From Comamonas testosteroni (GTDB lineage: Bacteria > Pseudomonadota > Gammaproteobacteria > Burkholderiales > Burkholderiaceae_C): DNA of 64,000 nt. Below are positions 24,615 to 33,968 of this stretch, piece by piece; the stretch's first letter is position 1; the number at the start of each line of letters is the position of its first letter. The notes beneath the pieces are model-generated. The model was not told where the DNA came from, did no database searches, and saw nothing but the letters and a program-made list of their open reading frames with translations. The stretch covers positions 4,526,001 to 4,590,000 of the forward strand of contig NZ_CP043568.1 in the NCBI RefSeq assembly GCF_014076415.1, written 5' to 3'. A program made the translations under genes and the position numbers.

Positions 24615-25301
24615 ATGTCAGAGCCTCTATCTCCCGCCGCCATCATGCGCAAGCTGCCGCTGGGCTTGCTGCTGGGCTGGGCGCTGATCGCAGGCACGGC
24701 CCAGGCTCAGGTCATGCGCTGTGTCGATGCCAAGACCGGCGAGGTGACCTATACCAACGGCCGCTGCATCTCGGGCGAAATGAGCACGCAGATTCAGGCG
24801 GCGCAAAGCGCCGAGGAAATTGCGACCGAGCGTGCCAATGCCAGCCAGGCTCGGGAGCGCAGCAAGGCCCAGATGGCGCGCGACGATGCCCAGCGCCGCC
24901 AGCGTGAAGAGCAGGAGCGCAAGGAACGCGAGGCCGCCGAGAGAGCCCAGGCCCGGGCCGGAGTCAATCTGGAAAACACGCCCGCCTGCCGCCAGGCCCG
25001 CGAGCGCTACAACGCCATCCTGGCCGAAGCCAGCCCCGACCCAGCCACCTGGGGTGAGCGCAGCCAGGCAGCCCAGGCCCAGATGGAGATGAGCTGCCTG
25101 GGTGCTGCCGCCTACCAACAGTTGCAGCAAAGCCGGGCCCTGCATCCCAATGCCATCAACCGCCCGCAGTGGGGCTATGGCTATCCTCCCAACCGCTACC
25201 CGCCGGCACGTCCCACGCCATCGCAGCCGCCCGCCAAGATCGTCAACTGCAATGTCTTCCGCTGCTATGACAACCGCGGCGGCGTGCATCCGATACCGTA
25301 A
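24615..25301 (+). CDS. Exported DUF4124-type protein
   Basis: A 228-residue protein with a signal peptide (about residues 11-32, ending GTAQAQ), then VMRCVDAKTGEVTYTNGRC, the short DUF4124-like motif typical of Burkholderiales envelope proteins. A long charged helical stretch follows (about 55-120, rich in Arg, Glu and Ala: RQREEQERKEREAAERAQAR), then a helical part with cysteines and a Pro-rich tail. ATG 24615 is preceded by GGAG; ATG 24645 (MRKLPLG) is an alternative. It lies 87 bases after the Arg/Asp-rich gene; both appear to be envelope proteins with coiled regions. The function is unknown. Confidence 0.8.
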   Translation: MSEPLSPAAIMRKLPLGLLLGWALIAGTAQAQVMRCVDAKTGEVTYTNGRCISGEMSTQIQAAQSAEEIATERANASQARERSKAQMARDDAQRRQREEQERKEREAAERAQARAGVNLENTPACRQARERYNAILAEASPDPATWGERSQAAQAQMEMSCLGAAAYQQLQQSRALHPNAINRPQWGYGYPPNRYPPARPTPSQPPAKIVNCNVFRCYDNRGGVHPIP

Positions 25302-25302
25302 T

Positions 25303-25390
25303 CCCCTGAAGCGCTTTGCGCCTTCCCCCAGGGGACGACAGCTTCGCCGCGCGGCGGCGTTTGCTTGTCACCCCTTGCTTGGCCGAGCCC
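25303..25390 (+). repeat. Dispersed GC-rich 3'-end repeat, copy 2 (shortened)
   Basis: Begins CCCCTGAAGCGC two bases after the DUF4124-type gene and keeps the blocks TTCCCCC ... AGGGGACGACAG, CTTCGCCGCGCGGCGGCG and CCTTGCTTGG. It lacks the internal CTTCGC hairpin of copies 1 and 4. Confidence 0.65.
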
Positions 25391-25419
25391 ATGTTTGAGG
25401 GTTGTGCTCTTGGCTCTGC

Positions 25420-26367
25420 CTAGCTTTGCAGGCCCTCGGTCACCGTGGGATAGCGCAGCCTGAGTCGCAACTCACGCTTGAGCCGCTGATTCGACAGCCG
25501 CCGCGACTCGCTCATGAAGCTCAGCAGACTTGCCGGCAGTTCTGTCTGCGCCTGCTCGCGCGAAATGCGCGGCGGCCGGGCCAGGCCGTAGAGATCGGCC
25601 GCCAGATCGAAGTAATCCCCCATCTTCAGCTGCGTGTCGTCGCTGGCGTGATAGATGCGCTGCGGCTTGCCGCGCCACAGCGCAAGCAGGCAGGCACGTG
25701 CCAGATCGTCGGCATGAATATGGTTGGTATAGACGTCGTCGTCGGCCTGCAGCACGGCGGTGCCTCGCTGCAGCCGGGCGCGGGGCGTACCGCCCTCACG
25801 ATCCGGTGCGTAGATGCCGGGAATGCGCAAGATGCTGGCCCGCAGACCCAAGCGACCGGCAAAGCGCACGGCGAGCTCGGCATTCACACGGCGCTGAGCT
25901 CTGGCGGTCGTCGGCGCAACGGACCGGCTCTCGCTCACCCACTGCCCCTCGCAGTCGCCATAGACCCCCGAGGTCGATGCATAGACCAGGCTGCGCGGCA
26001 GACTGCGCAGGCGCAGTGCCCGCATGAGAGCCGTGGTGCGGGTGTCCAGCCACCTGTTGGCATCCTCGGCAGCCAGTGTCGGAGGCGGTGCCAGATGCAG
26101 CACCCGCGTCGCGATACCTGCCAGCCTGCGCAGACTGGCCGGATCGTCCAGATCTCCCCACAAAGGCCTCACGGACTGTGCGTGCAGCACCCCGGCCCGC
26201 TCCGGGTTGCGGCTCAAGGCCAGCACCTGAATGCCGTGCCTGCCACGACCCGAAGCAACCAGCAATCGGGCCACGCGCCGACCCACATCGCCGTGGCCGA
26301 CGATCAATAAGCGTTCACGACGAAAGCGCGCTGGCAGCGCGCCCAATGGGCTTTGGTTTGAAGGCAA
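25420..26367 (-). CDS. NAD-dependent epimerase/dehydratase family protein (YeeZ-like)
   Basis: A Rossmann-fold protein of about 315 residues. The dinucleotide motif is RLLIVGHGDVGRRVARLLVA, followed by VLHLAPPP, SLVYASTSGVYGD (Ser/Tyr of the extended SDR type) and the C-terminal NHIHADDLARACLLALWRG and RIYHASDD. I prefer the TTG start at 26367, which leaves a short leader before the Rossmann fold as in relatives and frees a divergent promoter; ATG 26427 is an alternative, and the frame stays open to 26541. It is divergent from the flavin/2Fe-2S reductase gene. The substrate is unknown, and YeeZ-type proteins are themselves poorly characterised. Confidence 0.85.
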   Translation of the reverse strand: MPSNQSPLGALPARFRRERLLIVGHGDVGRRVARLLVASGRGRHGIQVLALSRNPERAGVLHAQSVRPLWGDLDDPASLRRLAGIATRVLHLAPPPTLAAEDANRWLDTRTTALMRALRLRSLPRSLVYASTSGVYGDCEGQWVSESRSVAPTTARAQRRVNAELAVRFAGRLGLRASILRIPGIYAPDREGGTPRARLQRGTAVLQADDDVYTNHIHADDLARACLLALWRGKPQRIYHASDDTQLKMGDYFDLAADLYGLARPPRISREQAQTELPASLLSFMSESRRLSNQRLKRELRLRLRYPTVTEGLQS

Positions 26368-26476
26368 AATCGGGACCTGCTGCGTACAAGTTCTAAGGAG
26401 CCACTGGCGTTGCTGCGACTGCAGCATTGCCGACAAAAAGGCTGCCGTATACGCCTTCAAGGATAACCAAAACGTC

Positions 26477-27523
26477 ATGACCGAGATTGCCCACGCTTCG
26501 TTTGAAATTACCGTCCAGCCCAGCGGACGTGCTTTTGCCACTCAGGGCGCTGAAACCATTCTGGCCGCAGCCATTCGCACCGGCGTCGGCCTGCCCTATG
26601 GCTGCAAGGACGGTGCTTGCGGCTCCTGCAAGTGCAAGAAGCTCAGCGGCGAAGTCAGCCACGGTACGCACTCGGACAAGGCTCTGACAGCCGAAGAGGA
26701 AGCCAGCGGCTATGTGCTGACCTGCTGCGCCACGCCCCACAGCGATGTGGTGCTGGAGTCGCGCCAGGTCACGGACGCCAGCTCCTTCCCCATCAAGAAG
26801 ATGCCCGTGCGCGTGGCCGCTCTCGAGAAGAAGTCGCATGACGTGATGCAGGTGCGCCTGCAGCTGCCGGCCAGCGAGAAGTTCCGCTACCACGCCGGCC
26901 AGTATGTGGAGTTCATACTGCGCGACGGTGCCCGCCGAGCCTATTCCATGGCCACCGCGCCCCATGTGCAGGAGACGGCGCCCGGCATCGAGCTGCATAT
27001 CCGTCACATGGAAGGCGGCAAGTTCACCGATCATGTCTTCGGCGGCATGAAGGAAAAGGAAATCCTGCGGGTGGAGGGCCCGTTCGGCAGCTTCTTCCTG
27101 CGCGAGGACTCGGACAAGCCCATCATCCTGCTCGCCTCGGGCACGGGCTTTGCCCCTATCAAGGCACTGATCGAGCATATGCGCCACAAGGGCATCAACC
27201 GCCCCGTCACGCTGTACTGGGGTGGCCGCCGCCCCACCGACCTGTATGACGCCAGCTGGATTGCCGAGCACACGGCCGCCATGCCCCAATTCAGGTATGT
27301 ACCCGTGATCTCCGATGCCCTGGCCGAAGACGCCTGGACGGGCCGCACAGGCTTTGTCCATCAGGCCGTGCTGGACGACTTTGCCGACCTGTCCGGCTAC
27401 CAGGTCTATGCCTGCGGTGCTCCCATCGTCGTGGATTCGGCCCGCGCCGCTTATACCAGCGAACGCGCGCTGCCTGCCGAAGAGTTCTACGCCGACGCCT
27501 TTACCTCCGAAGCGGACAAGTAA
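26477..27523 (+). CDS. Flavin/2Fe-2S oxidoreductase (CDP-6-deoxy-glucoseen reductase-like)
   Basis: A 348-residue electron-transfer protein. The N-terminal plant-type ferredoxin domain has ligands C43, C48, C51 and C83 (YGCKDGACGSCKC and LTCC). Next is a ferredoxin-reductase-type FAD domain with RRAYSMATAP, and an NAD domain with ILLASGTGFAPIKALIEH and the C-terminal YACGAPIVVDSAR. The arrangement is that of AscD/DdhD-like and oxygenase reductases. In Burkholderiales this orthologue is usually named CDP-6-deoxy-delta-3,4-glucoseen reductase, but no other deoxysugar gene is present and the true partner is unknown. It could supply electrons to an oxygenase such as the one at 9983. Confidence 0.9.
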   Translation: MTEIAHASFEITVQPSGRAFATQGAETILAAAIRTGVGLPYGCKDGACGSCKCKKLSGEVSHGTHSDKALTAEEEASGYVLTCCATPHSDVVLESRQVTDASSFPIKKMPVRVAALEKKSHDVMQVRLQLPASEKFRYHAGQYVEFILRDGARRAYSMATAPHVQETAPGIELHIRHMEGGKFTDHVFGGMKEKEILRVEGPFGSFFLREDSDKPIILLASGTGFAPIKALIEHMRHKGINRPVTLYWGGRRPTDLYDASWIAEHTAAMPQFRYVPVISDALAEDAWTGRTGFVHQAVLDDFADLSGYQVYACGAPIVVDSARAAYTSERALPAEEFYADAFTSEADK

Positions 27524-27643
27524 GAACGCTGTTTTGCGCAAACCCCGATGCATTCCATGCCGCATCAGGGTTTACGCGCATTTTTCTTGCACAAGTAACC
27601 GCCAGTTCCGGAGCCGCTGCAATTTTTTGCACAATAGAACTCT

Positions 27644-28612
27644 ATGAACCGTAGAAACAGCCTTCTCTCGGTCATGGCGGCCGCTGCTGCCTTGGCCTCT
27701 CCCCTCTCCCAGGCCCAAGAACCCATCCGTCTGATCGTGCCCTATGCGCCCGGTGGTCCGCTGGACATCACCTCCCGCGCACTGGCAGAGCGGGTGCGCG
27801 ATTCCCTGGGCGTCGTCATCATCGACAACAAGGCCGGTGCAGGCGGCAACATCGGCGCAGACGCCATTGCCAAGGCCCAGCCCGACGGCATGACCATCGG
27901 CCTGGCCGCCACGGCCACCCATGCCGTCAACCCCTGGCTCTACACCAAGATGCCCTATGACGCGGGCAAGGACTTTGCCGGCATCACCCAGATGGTGCGC
28001 GTGCCCAATGTGCTGGTGATGAATGCAGCCAAGGCCGAGCAGCTCAAGATCCATGGCGTGGCCGATCTGATCGCCTACGCCAAGAGCCATCCCGGCAAGC
28101 TCAACTACGGCAGCGGCGGCAATGGCTCTGCAGGCCATCTGGCGGGCGAGATGCTCAAGCAAAAGGCCGGCATCTTTGCCCTGCACGTGCCCTACCGTGG
28201 CGCCAATCCTGCCCAGCTGGCCCTGCTGTCTGGCGAGGTGGACTTCAATATCGACAACCTGGCTGCGGCCGCGCCCAATATCAAGAGCGGCAAGCTGGTG
28301 GCTCTGGCTGTGACTTCGCTCAATGCCTCGCCGCTGCTGCCCGGCGTGCCCGCGCTGTCCAAGACCTACCCCGGTTTTGCCATCGACACATGGTGGGGAC
28401 TGGTTGCCCCGGCCGGCACCCCCAAGCCCGTGCTGGACAAGCTGAGCAAGGCCTTCAATGATGCCCTGCAAGCACCGGAAACCAAGACCCGCTTCAACGC
28501 CCTGATGGCCGAACCCGTGGGCTCCACGCCCGCCGAATTCGACAAGTTCATGGCCTCCGAGCGCGCCAAATACCAGCCCATCGTCAAGGCCTCCGGCGCC
28601 AAGGTCGACTGA
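27644..28612 (+). CDS. Bug-type tripartite tricarboxylate transporter binding protein
   Basis: A 322-residue binding protein of the Bug/TctC family: a signal peptide ending near residue 24 (ASPLSQAQE), then PIRLIVPYAPGGPLDITSRALAERV, DNKAGAGGNIGADAIAKAQPDG, NYGSGGNGSAGHLAGEMLKQKAG and VPYRGANPAQLALLSGEVDF. It is an isolated gene, unconnected with membrane components, and is followed by a strong terminator. It is one of two Bug proteins in the window (the other is at 16162). The ligand is unknown. Confidence 0.92.
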   Translation: MNRRNSLLSVMAAAAALASPLSQAQEPIRLIVPYAPGGPLDITSRALAERVRDSLGVVIIDNKAGAGGNIGADAIAKAQPDGMTIGLAATATHAVNPWLYTKMPYDAGKDFAGITQMVRVPNVLVMNAAKAEQLKIHGVADLIAYAKSHPGKLNYGSGGNGSAGHLAGEMLKQKAGIFALHVPYRGANPAQLALLSGEVDFNIDNLAAAAPNIKSGKLVALAVTSLNASPLLPGVPALSKTYPGFAIDTWWGLVAPAGTPKPVLDKLSKAFNDALQAPETKTRFNALMAEPVGSTPAEFDKFMASERAKYQPIVKASGAKVD

Positions 28613-28631
28613 CTGGCCCTGACGCTGATTG

Positions 28632-28669
28632 AAAAAGCCCCGGCAGCCTTACGGCCCCGGGGCTTTTTT
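28632..28669. terminator. Bidirectional intrinsic terminator
   Basis: A 12-bp perfect stem (AAAAAGCCCCGG at 28632-28643, CCGGGGCTTTTT at 28657-28668). It lies between the convergent Bug-protein and folK genes and has A and T tracts on the two sides, so it can end both transcripts. Confidence 0.9.
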
Positions 28670-28722
28670 ATAGGTGATTTCAGTCTCTATCGATTGCCAG
28701 GCAATCCCAACAAGCTATTAAA

Positions 28723-29241
28723 TCAGAACTGCGCTGACTGCTCTGTCCACCAACCCTGAGCCAGACTGCGTTCTATGCCCTGGTCTGCCACGGCCTGCAA
28801 TTGCTCGGCGCTCACGCAGCCTGGCGCAATTTCGGCCAGCGGCAGCAGCACAAAGGCTCGCTGCCACATGCGCGGGTGGGGAAGGATCAGCTCGGGATCC
28901 TCCGACTGCCGGTCCCCCCATAGCTCGATATCCAGATCCAGAGTGCGCGGCGCATTGCGGTAGGGACGCTCACGTCCGGCCTGCAGCTCGATCGCCTGCA
29001 GCGCGTGCAGCAGATCCAGCGGCTCCTGCCCGGTGCGCAGCAGCGCCACCGCATTCAGATAGTCAGGCCCGGACGAATCAATGGGTTTGCTGCTGTAGAG
29101 CGAGGACACGGCCAGCAGCTCGGTCCGGGCCAGCCCGGCCATCGCCGCCACGGCCCAGGACAGGGTCCGGCGTGCATCGCCGAGGTTGGCCCCGAGACCG
29201 ACCGCAACCATGTCGGCCGCCAAGGCGGCCGGTTTACTCAT
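28723..29241 (-). CDS. HPPK (folK), 6-hydroxymethyl-dihydropterin pyrophosphokinase
   Basis: A 172-residue enzyme that transfers pyrophosphate from ATP to 6-hydroxymethyl-7,8-dihydropterin in folate synthesis. Family motifs are [40 protein letters not shown] (ATP/pterin contacts), [21 protein letters not shown] (the metal-binding D-x-D) and [22 protein letters not shown] 29241 is used; the longer open frame 5' is within pcnB. The start overlaps the end of pcnB by eight bases, implying translational coupling in an operon HAD-pcnB-folK, a conserved order in Burkholderiales. Confidence 0.95.
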   Translation of the reverse strand: MSKPAALAADMVAVGLGANLGDARRTLSWAVAAMAGLARTELLAVSSLYSSKPIDSSGPDYLNAVALLRTGQEPLDLLHALQAIELQAGRERPYRNAPRTLDLDIELWGDRQSEDPELILPHPRMWQRAFVLLPLAEIAPGCVSAEQLQAVADQGIERSLAQGWWTEQSAQF

Positions 29242-30799
29242 CACCACCGGCGGCAGGAGCAGCACCGGCAGATGGCTTGCGGCGACGGCGGCGGCGCTTT
29301 TTGGGAGCGGCTGCATCGCCTTCTGCGGCGACCTGATCCAGCGGGCTGTCCTGATCGCCTTCGGCTTTTTTCTTGGCCACGCGATGGACCTTGGGAGCCG
29401 TTTGCTGCTGGGCACGCTGGCGGGCGCGCTGCTCGTCGCGTGCCTGGGCAATCAGGTCATCGCGCTGGGCATCGTCGGCCTGCTGGAACTCCTGCCACCA
29501 GCTGGCCAGACTTTCCTCGACCTCGCCGATATCGGCACGCAGGCGCATGAAGTCAAAACCGGCACGGAAGCGCGGCTGCGCCACCATGGAGTGCGGGGTG
29601 GCTCCGGTGCGCTTGTCAAAGCGCGGCTGCATGACCCAGATTTCGCGCATATCGGCAGCCAGCTTGCCCCGGCCCGACACATCGCCGATGCGCTGATCGA
29701 ACACTTCGTCGATCGACTCCTGCAGCGCCGGGAAAGGGTGATAGCTCTTGGCCAGACGCTTTTCCCAGCCTTGCTTGACATCCTGCCAAAGCACGCAGGC
29801 CAGCAAAAAGCTGGGCGCCACGGGCTTGCCTTCGGCCACACGGCGGTCGGTATCCATCAGTGCGGCCTGCACGAAGGGATGGTCGGCGCGCTCCATGACC
29901 ACGTCCAGCAGCGGATAGATGCCGCGCGACAGGCCCAGCTCCTTGAGTTGAGCCACCGAGGCCAGCGCGTGACCAGTCTGCAGCAGCTTGAGCATTTCGT
30001 CGAACAAGCGGCTTTGCGGCACTTCCTGCAGCAGCGGCTCGCACTCGACCAGAGGCTTGGCGGTCTTGGCTTCGAGCTTGAAGCCCTTGCCGCTGAGCTT
30101 GGCGGCAAAACGCACGGCACGAATGATGCGCACCGGATCTTCGCGGTAGCGCGTGGCCGGATCGCCGATCATGCGCAGCACCTTCTTCTTGGCGTCCGCA
30201 ATGCCGCCGTGATAGTCGACCACGATCTGTGTCTCGGGATCGTAGTACATGGCGTTGATGGTGAAGTCGCGGCGCGTGGCATCCTGATCCTGCGGGCCCC
30301 AGACGTTGTCGCGCAGCACGCGGCCGCTGGCATCCACGGCATGCTTCAGCCCCGCCAGCTGATTCTTGCTGGTACGTTCGTTGCCGCTGACCTGCTCGGC
30401 CGCGCTGTTGTCCAGAAAGGCGCGGAAGGTGGAAACCTCGATGACTTCGTTTTCACGGCCGCGGCCGTAGACCACGTGCACGATGCGAAAACGCTTGCCG
30501 ATGATGAAGGCGCGGCGAAACAGGTTCTTGACCTGTTCAGGCGTGGCATCGGTGGCCACGTCGAAGTCCTTGGGACGCAGGCCCAGCAGCAGATCGCGCA
30601 CGGCGCCGCCGACGATATAGGCCTCGTGGCCCGAGCGCTTGAGGGTCTGCACCACGTCGATGGCGCGACGGTCAACCAGATTCGGGTCTATGCCATGCAC
30701 CTGAACCGGCACTTCCTCACGCTTGCCGAACTTGGGCTTGCGCGAGCGGGGGGCTGCGGGCGCCTTGCCCAGCAGCTTGTCAATAATGGTCTTGATCAT
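29234..30799 (-). CDS. Poly(A) polymerase I
   Basis: A 521-residue enzyme that adds poly(A) tails to RNA 3' ends and promotes RNA decay. The nucleotidyltransferase signature is [30 protein letters not shown], with [28 protein letters not shown], the ERRD-like region [20 protein letters not shown] and a basic C-terminal tail ([14 protein letters not shown]). The length is typical of proteobacterial PcnB and longer than the related CCA-adding enzyme. It overlaps the HAD gene by four bases (ATGA) and folK by eight. Confidence 0.95.
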   Translation of the reverse strand: MIKTIIDKLLGKAPAAPRSRKPKFGKREEVPVQVHGIDPNLVDRRAIDVVQTLKRSGHEAYIVGGAVRDLLLGLRPKDFDVATDATPEQVKNLFRRAFIIGKRFRIVHVVYGRGRENEVIEVSTFRAFLDNSAAEQVSGNERTSKNQLAGLKHAVDASGRVLRDNVWGPQDQDATRRDFTINAMYYDPETQIVVDYHGGIADAKKKVLRMIGDPATRYREDPVRIIRAVRFAAKLSGKGFKLEAKTAKPLVECEPLLQEVPQSRLFDEMLKLLQTGHALASVAQLKELGLSRGIYPLLDVVMERADHPFVQAALMDTDRRVAEGKPVAPSFLLACVLWQDVKQGWEKRLAKSYHPFPALQESIDEVFDQRIGDVSGRGKLAADMREIWVMQPRFDKRTGATPHSMVAQPRFRAGFDFMRLRADIGEVEESLASWWQEFQQADDAQRDDLIAQARDEQRARQRAQQQTAPKVHRVAKKKAEGDQDSPLDQVAAEGDAAAPKKRRRRRRKPSAGAAPAAGGDE

Positions 30800-31497
30800 G
30801 GTGCTTCGCTAAATAGGTCCACGATGCGCCAGCCGCGTTCCTCGGCCAGGGCACGCAAGCGCGCATCGGGGTTGGTGGCCACAGGGTGATCCACTTTTTC
30901 AAGCAGGGGCACATCGTTCATGGAGTCGCTGTAGAAGGTCGCCTCGACATCCTCCCAGCGCAGGCCGCGCTGGGTCAGCCATTCGGTCATGCGCACGACC
31001 TTGCCCTCGCGCATATTGGGAGTGCCGGCGATCTCGCCTGTGAACCAGCCGCTGCCATCACGCACCAGCTCGGTCGCCAGCAGATGCTGCACACCGAAAG
31101 CCTGGGCGATGGGACGCGTCACAAACTCGTTGGTGGCCGAGGTGATGACCACGGTATCGCCTGCATCCAGGTGCTGCTGCACCAAGGCCAGGGCGGCAGG
31201 CTTCATTGCAGGGCGAATCACCTCGTCCATGAAGCGCTGATGCGCGGCCGTGGCCTCGGCCTCGCCGCGCTGCACCACGGCAGCCGTGGCAAAGCGCACA
31301 TAGTCGGGGATGTTGAGACGGCCGGCCAGATAGTCGTCAAAAAAGGCATCGTTCTGGCGCCCGAACTCCTCGCGGTCGCACCAACCGATGGCAATGGAGA
31401 ACTCGCCCCAGCCATGGTCGGAGTCCAGCGGCAGCAGCGTATGGTCCAGGTCAAACAGGGCCAGCCTGGGCTTGATAGCCAATTCAGAAGTCGACAT
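30796..31497 (-). CDS. HAD-IB family phosphatase (SerB-like)
   Basis: A 233-residue haloacid-dehalogenase superfamily protein with nucleophile motif I FDLDHTLLPLDSDHGW (near residues 15-30), motif II ITSATNEFVTRPIA and motif IV FYSDSMNDVPLLEKV. It is of the HAD-IB subgroup, which includes phosphoserine and other small-molecule phosphatases. It sits between hda and pcnB and overlaps pcnB by four bases, a conserved Burkholderiales arrangement. The physiological substrate is not known. Confidence 0.93.
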   Translation of the reverse strand: MSTSELAIKPRLALFDLDHTLLPLDSDHGWGEFSIAIGWCDREEFGRQNDAFFDDYLAGRLNIPDYVRFATAAVVQRGEAEATAAHQRFMDEVIRPAMKPAALALVQQHLDAGDTVVITSATNEFVTRPIAQAFGVQHLLATELVRDGSGWFTGEIAGTPNMREGKVVRMTEWLTQRGLRWEDVEATFYSDSMNDVPLLEKVDHPVATNPDARLRALAEERGWRIVDLFSEAP

Positions 31498-31554
31498 TCA
31501 AATCCAACAAAAAGTGCTGTGGCATGGCCAAAGCGGTGAGCGTGACCGGGGGCC

Positions 31555-32262
31555 TCACTCGGTTTCCAGCATGGTCTTGAGCAGCGGGATGGTGATGGCG
31601 CGCTTGTTACGCAAGGCAAAACCGTCCAGCATGTCCAGCAGCTGCATCAGCGAGCCCAGATCCCGCGAAAAGCGTCTGAGCATGTAATCCATCACTTCGT
31701 CGCTCAGGAACACGCCACGGGCATCTGCCTCCTGACGCAGCACGGCACGCCGTGCCGATTCATCGAGCAGATGCAGCTGATAGACATGCCCCCAGCCAAG
31801 ACGGGTGCGCAAGTCCTCGCGCATCTTGAGATCGGCCACCGGCAACTGACCCGCAGCCAGCACCCAGCGCGGCAGGCCGGTGGCGGGGCTGGTGGCATTC
31901 ACAAACCAGTTGAAGGCACGCGCCTGCTGGAACGGGGTGTAGATGTCCACATCGTCCATGAGCACGGCGGCCCAGCGTTCGTCGAACTCGGGCGGGAACG
32001 GCGTGGATGCATCCATCCAGCCCACCATGGCTCCTTGCTCGCGCAGGGCTTCACGCACCGCCTTGAGCAAATGACTCTTGCCGGACCCGGCCTCTCCCCA
32101 GAGATAGGTGGGCACCGGCGTGCGCGACTGCTGCAACTGGCCATCGCCCACCCAGTGACGCAGGTGATCGATCAATGCAGCATTGGGGCCGACAAAGAAA
32201 CGCGCAAGCGTCGGGCCGGGCGCCATGCTGATATCCAGAGCCAGCTGCTTCATCTGCGACAT
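31555..32262 (-). CDS. DnaA regulatory inactivator Hda
   Basis: A 235-residue DnaA-like AAA+ protein lacking the DNA-binding domain IV. Walker A is YLWGEAGSGKSHLLKAV, the Walker B-like region is WAAVLMDDVDIY, and arginine-rich sensor segments follow (DLKMREDLRTRLGWGHVYQL). The N-terminal MKQLALDI is the clamp-binding type motif (QLxLxI) of Hda, which tethers it to the beta clamp to promote hydrolysis of DnaA-ATP. ATG 32262 is preferred over 32253. It stands upstream of the HAD-pcnB-folK unit. Confidence 0.94.
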   Translation of the reverse strand: MSQMKQLALDISMAPGPTLARFFVGPNAALIDHLRHWVGDGQLQQSRTPVPTYLWGEAGSGKSHLLKAVREALREQGAMVGWMDASTPFPPEFDERWAAVLMDDVDIYTPFQQARAFNWFVNATSPATGLPRWVLAAGQLPVADLKMREDLRTRLGWGHVYQLHLLDESARRAVLRQEADARGVFLSDEVMDYMLRRFSRDLGSLMQLLDMLDGFALRNKRAITIPLLKTMLETE

Positions 32263-32878
32263 ACGCGCAGCGCCCCCTTTCCTGGGCACTCAACAGCCCA
32301 TGCGGCGAAATCTGGCAGGAGATTCATCAGCATCAATGGTGGAAGATACAAAGGCCCGGACGCGCACCAGAACGTGTTGACAATCTCCTCGCACCGCGAC
32401 AGCGGCTTTGCGGAGTGGAATGCTAGGCGCGATACCGCAGCAATAGCGCTGCTATTGCGAGGATTCGCAACGCCGCAGACCGTCCGCCAAGCCGCTGTCC
32501 CGAAGGGTTGGAGCGAAATCGGGCGATTTCTGCGCGCTGACTCTTGCTTGCACCCCGGTGCAAGCGGCGAGCCATCGCATCAAACTCATCCCGATTGCGC
32601 TCCAACGCGGCTGCGTAGAGATCGTCAACACGTTCTTAGATCAGGCCCTGCAATATGCCCTAGCATGATCACTCGGTAACAAAAGCACCAATTTTAGTCT
32701 GCACTCGCAGCCCCCGAGCGGCTTCGGGCTGATTTTGCCTACTGCCGTTGTTGTAGTCAGGCCATGAATGCTCCAGCAAAACCCTTTGACGCATGTCCGG
32801 GCGCCCCCGCTGCACGGGCAAGCGCCGTAGAATCCCGGGGTTTCCGCCCAGCAGGGCGCCCCCGCACCGGATCCATCG
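32263..32878. other. Long gap between hda and purM
   Basis: About 616 bases between the divergent hda and purM genes. The central part is filled by a 266-bp inverted-repeat element (32370-32635). The flanks (32263-32369 and 32636-32878) should hold the promoters of hda and purM; I could not identify convincing -10/-35 pairs. A 61-codon minus-strand frame inside the element is most likely not a real gene. Confidence 0.6.
32370..32635. repeat. 266-bp multi-hairpin inverted-repeat element
   Basis: Imperfect terminal inverted repeats of about 30 bases bound it: 32370-32398 (starting GAACGTGTTGACAATCTCC) and 32606-32635 (ending GAGATCGTCAACACGTTC). Inside are perfect hairpins GCAATAGC/GCTATTGC (32440-32458), AAATCG/CGATTT (32516-32529) and GCTTGCACC/GGTGCAAGC (32546-32565), plus a second long pair GTTGGAGCGAAATC (32507-32520) with GATTGCGCTCCAAC (32593-32606). 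It looks like a non-autonomous mobile element (MITE or IS remnant) or a structured RNA. No target duplication is evident. Confidence 0.65.
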
Positions 32879-33931
32879 ATGAGCTCTTCCGCATCCTCCT
32901 CTACCCCCATTTCCTACAAAGACGCCGGTGTTGACATCGACGCAGGCGACGCCCTGGTCGAACGCATCAAGCCCCTGGCCAAGAAAACCATGCGCGAAGG
33001 CGTGATGGCCGGCATCGGCGGCTTCGGCGCCCTGTTCGAAGTGCCCAAGCGCTACAAGGAACCCGTGCTGGTGTCCGGCACCGACGGCGTGGGCACCAAG
33101 CTCAAGCTGGCCTTCGAGTGGAATATGCACGACACCGTGGGCATCGACCTGGTGGCCATGAGCGTGAACGATGTGCTGGTGCAGGGCGCCGAGCCCCTGT
33201 TCTTCCTCGATTATTTCGCCTGCGGCAAGCTGCATGTGGACACCGCTGCTGCCGTGGTGGGCGGTATTGCCAAGGGTTGCGAGCTGTCCGGCTGTGCACT
33301 GATCGGCGGTGAAACCGCCGAGATGCCCGGCATGTACCCCGATGGCGAATATGATCTGGCCGGCTTTGCCGTCGGTGCAGTCGAAAAGTCCAAGATCCTC
33401 AGCGGTCAGAACGTCAAGCCTGGCGATGTGGTGCTGGGTCTGGCCTCGCACGGCGTGCACTCCAACGGTTTCTCGCTGGTGCGCAAATGCATCGAGCGCG
33501 CCGAGGCCCAGGGCAGCCTGCCCGAGACTCTGGACGGCAAGCCCTTCAAGGCCGCCATCATGGAACCCACCCGTCTGTATGTGAAGAACGTGCTGGCCGC
33601 ACTGGACAAGCACCCCATCAAGGCCCTGGCCCACATCACCGGCGGCGGCCTGCTGGAAAACATTCCCCGCGTGCTGCCCGAAGGCACCGCAGCCCATCTC
33701 AAGGCTGGCAGCTGGCCTCAGACCGAGCTGTTCGCCTGGCTGCAAAAGACCGCCGGCATTGACGACATCGAGATGAACCGCACGTTCAACAACGGTATCG
33801 GCATGGTGGTTGTGGTGGCCGCTGAAGACGCGGAAGCCACGACGGCCACACTGGCCGAACTGGGCGAGAAGGTCTACAGCATTGGCGCCATCACGGAAAT
33901 CGGCTCCGGCAAGCCCGTTGAAGTTCGCTAA
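32879..33931 (+). CDS. Phosphoribosylaminoimidazole synthetase (AIR synthase)
   Basis: A 350-residue PurM, which closes the imidazole ring of formylglycinamidine ribonucleotide with ATP to give AIR in purine synthesis. Typical segments are [85 protein letters not shown] and the C-terminal [16 protein letters not shown] with [15 protein letters not shown]. The start at 32879 gives the family's usual N-terminus. It is followed 37 bases later by an AI-2E-type permease, as in other Burkholderiales. Confidence 0.97.
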   Translation: MSSSASSSTPISYKDAGVDIDAGDALVERIKPLAKKTMREGVMAGIGGFGALFEVPKRYKEPVLVSGTDGVGTKLKLAFEWNMHDTVGIDLVAMSVNDVLVQGAEPLFFLDYFACGKLHVDTAAAVVGGIAKGCELSGCALIGGETAEMPGMYPDGEYDLAGFAVGAVEKSKILSGQNVKPGDVVLGLASHGVHSNGFSLVRKCIERAEAQGSLPETLDGKPFKAAIMEPTRLYVKNVLAALDKHPIKALAHITGGGLLENIPRVLPEGTAAHLKAGSWPQTELFAWLQKTAGIDDIEMNRTFNNGIGMVVVVAAEDAEATTATLAELGEKVYSIGAITEIGSGKPVEVR

Positions 33932-33968
33932 GCAAATCTTCATCACAGCCCCTCTACCCCGAGCCTGA

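Noticed and set aside
29186..30889. Long plus-strand open frame opposite pcnB
   Set aside because: Shadow of the third-position GC bias; pcnB on the minus strand has clear motifs.
32423..32605. 61-codon minus-strand frame inside the 266-bp element
   Set aside because: It overlaps nested hairpins and shows no motif or ribosome-binding site; read better as part of a structured element.
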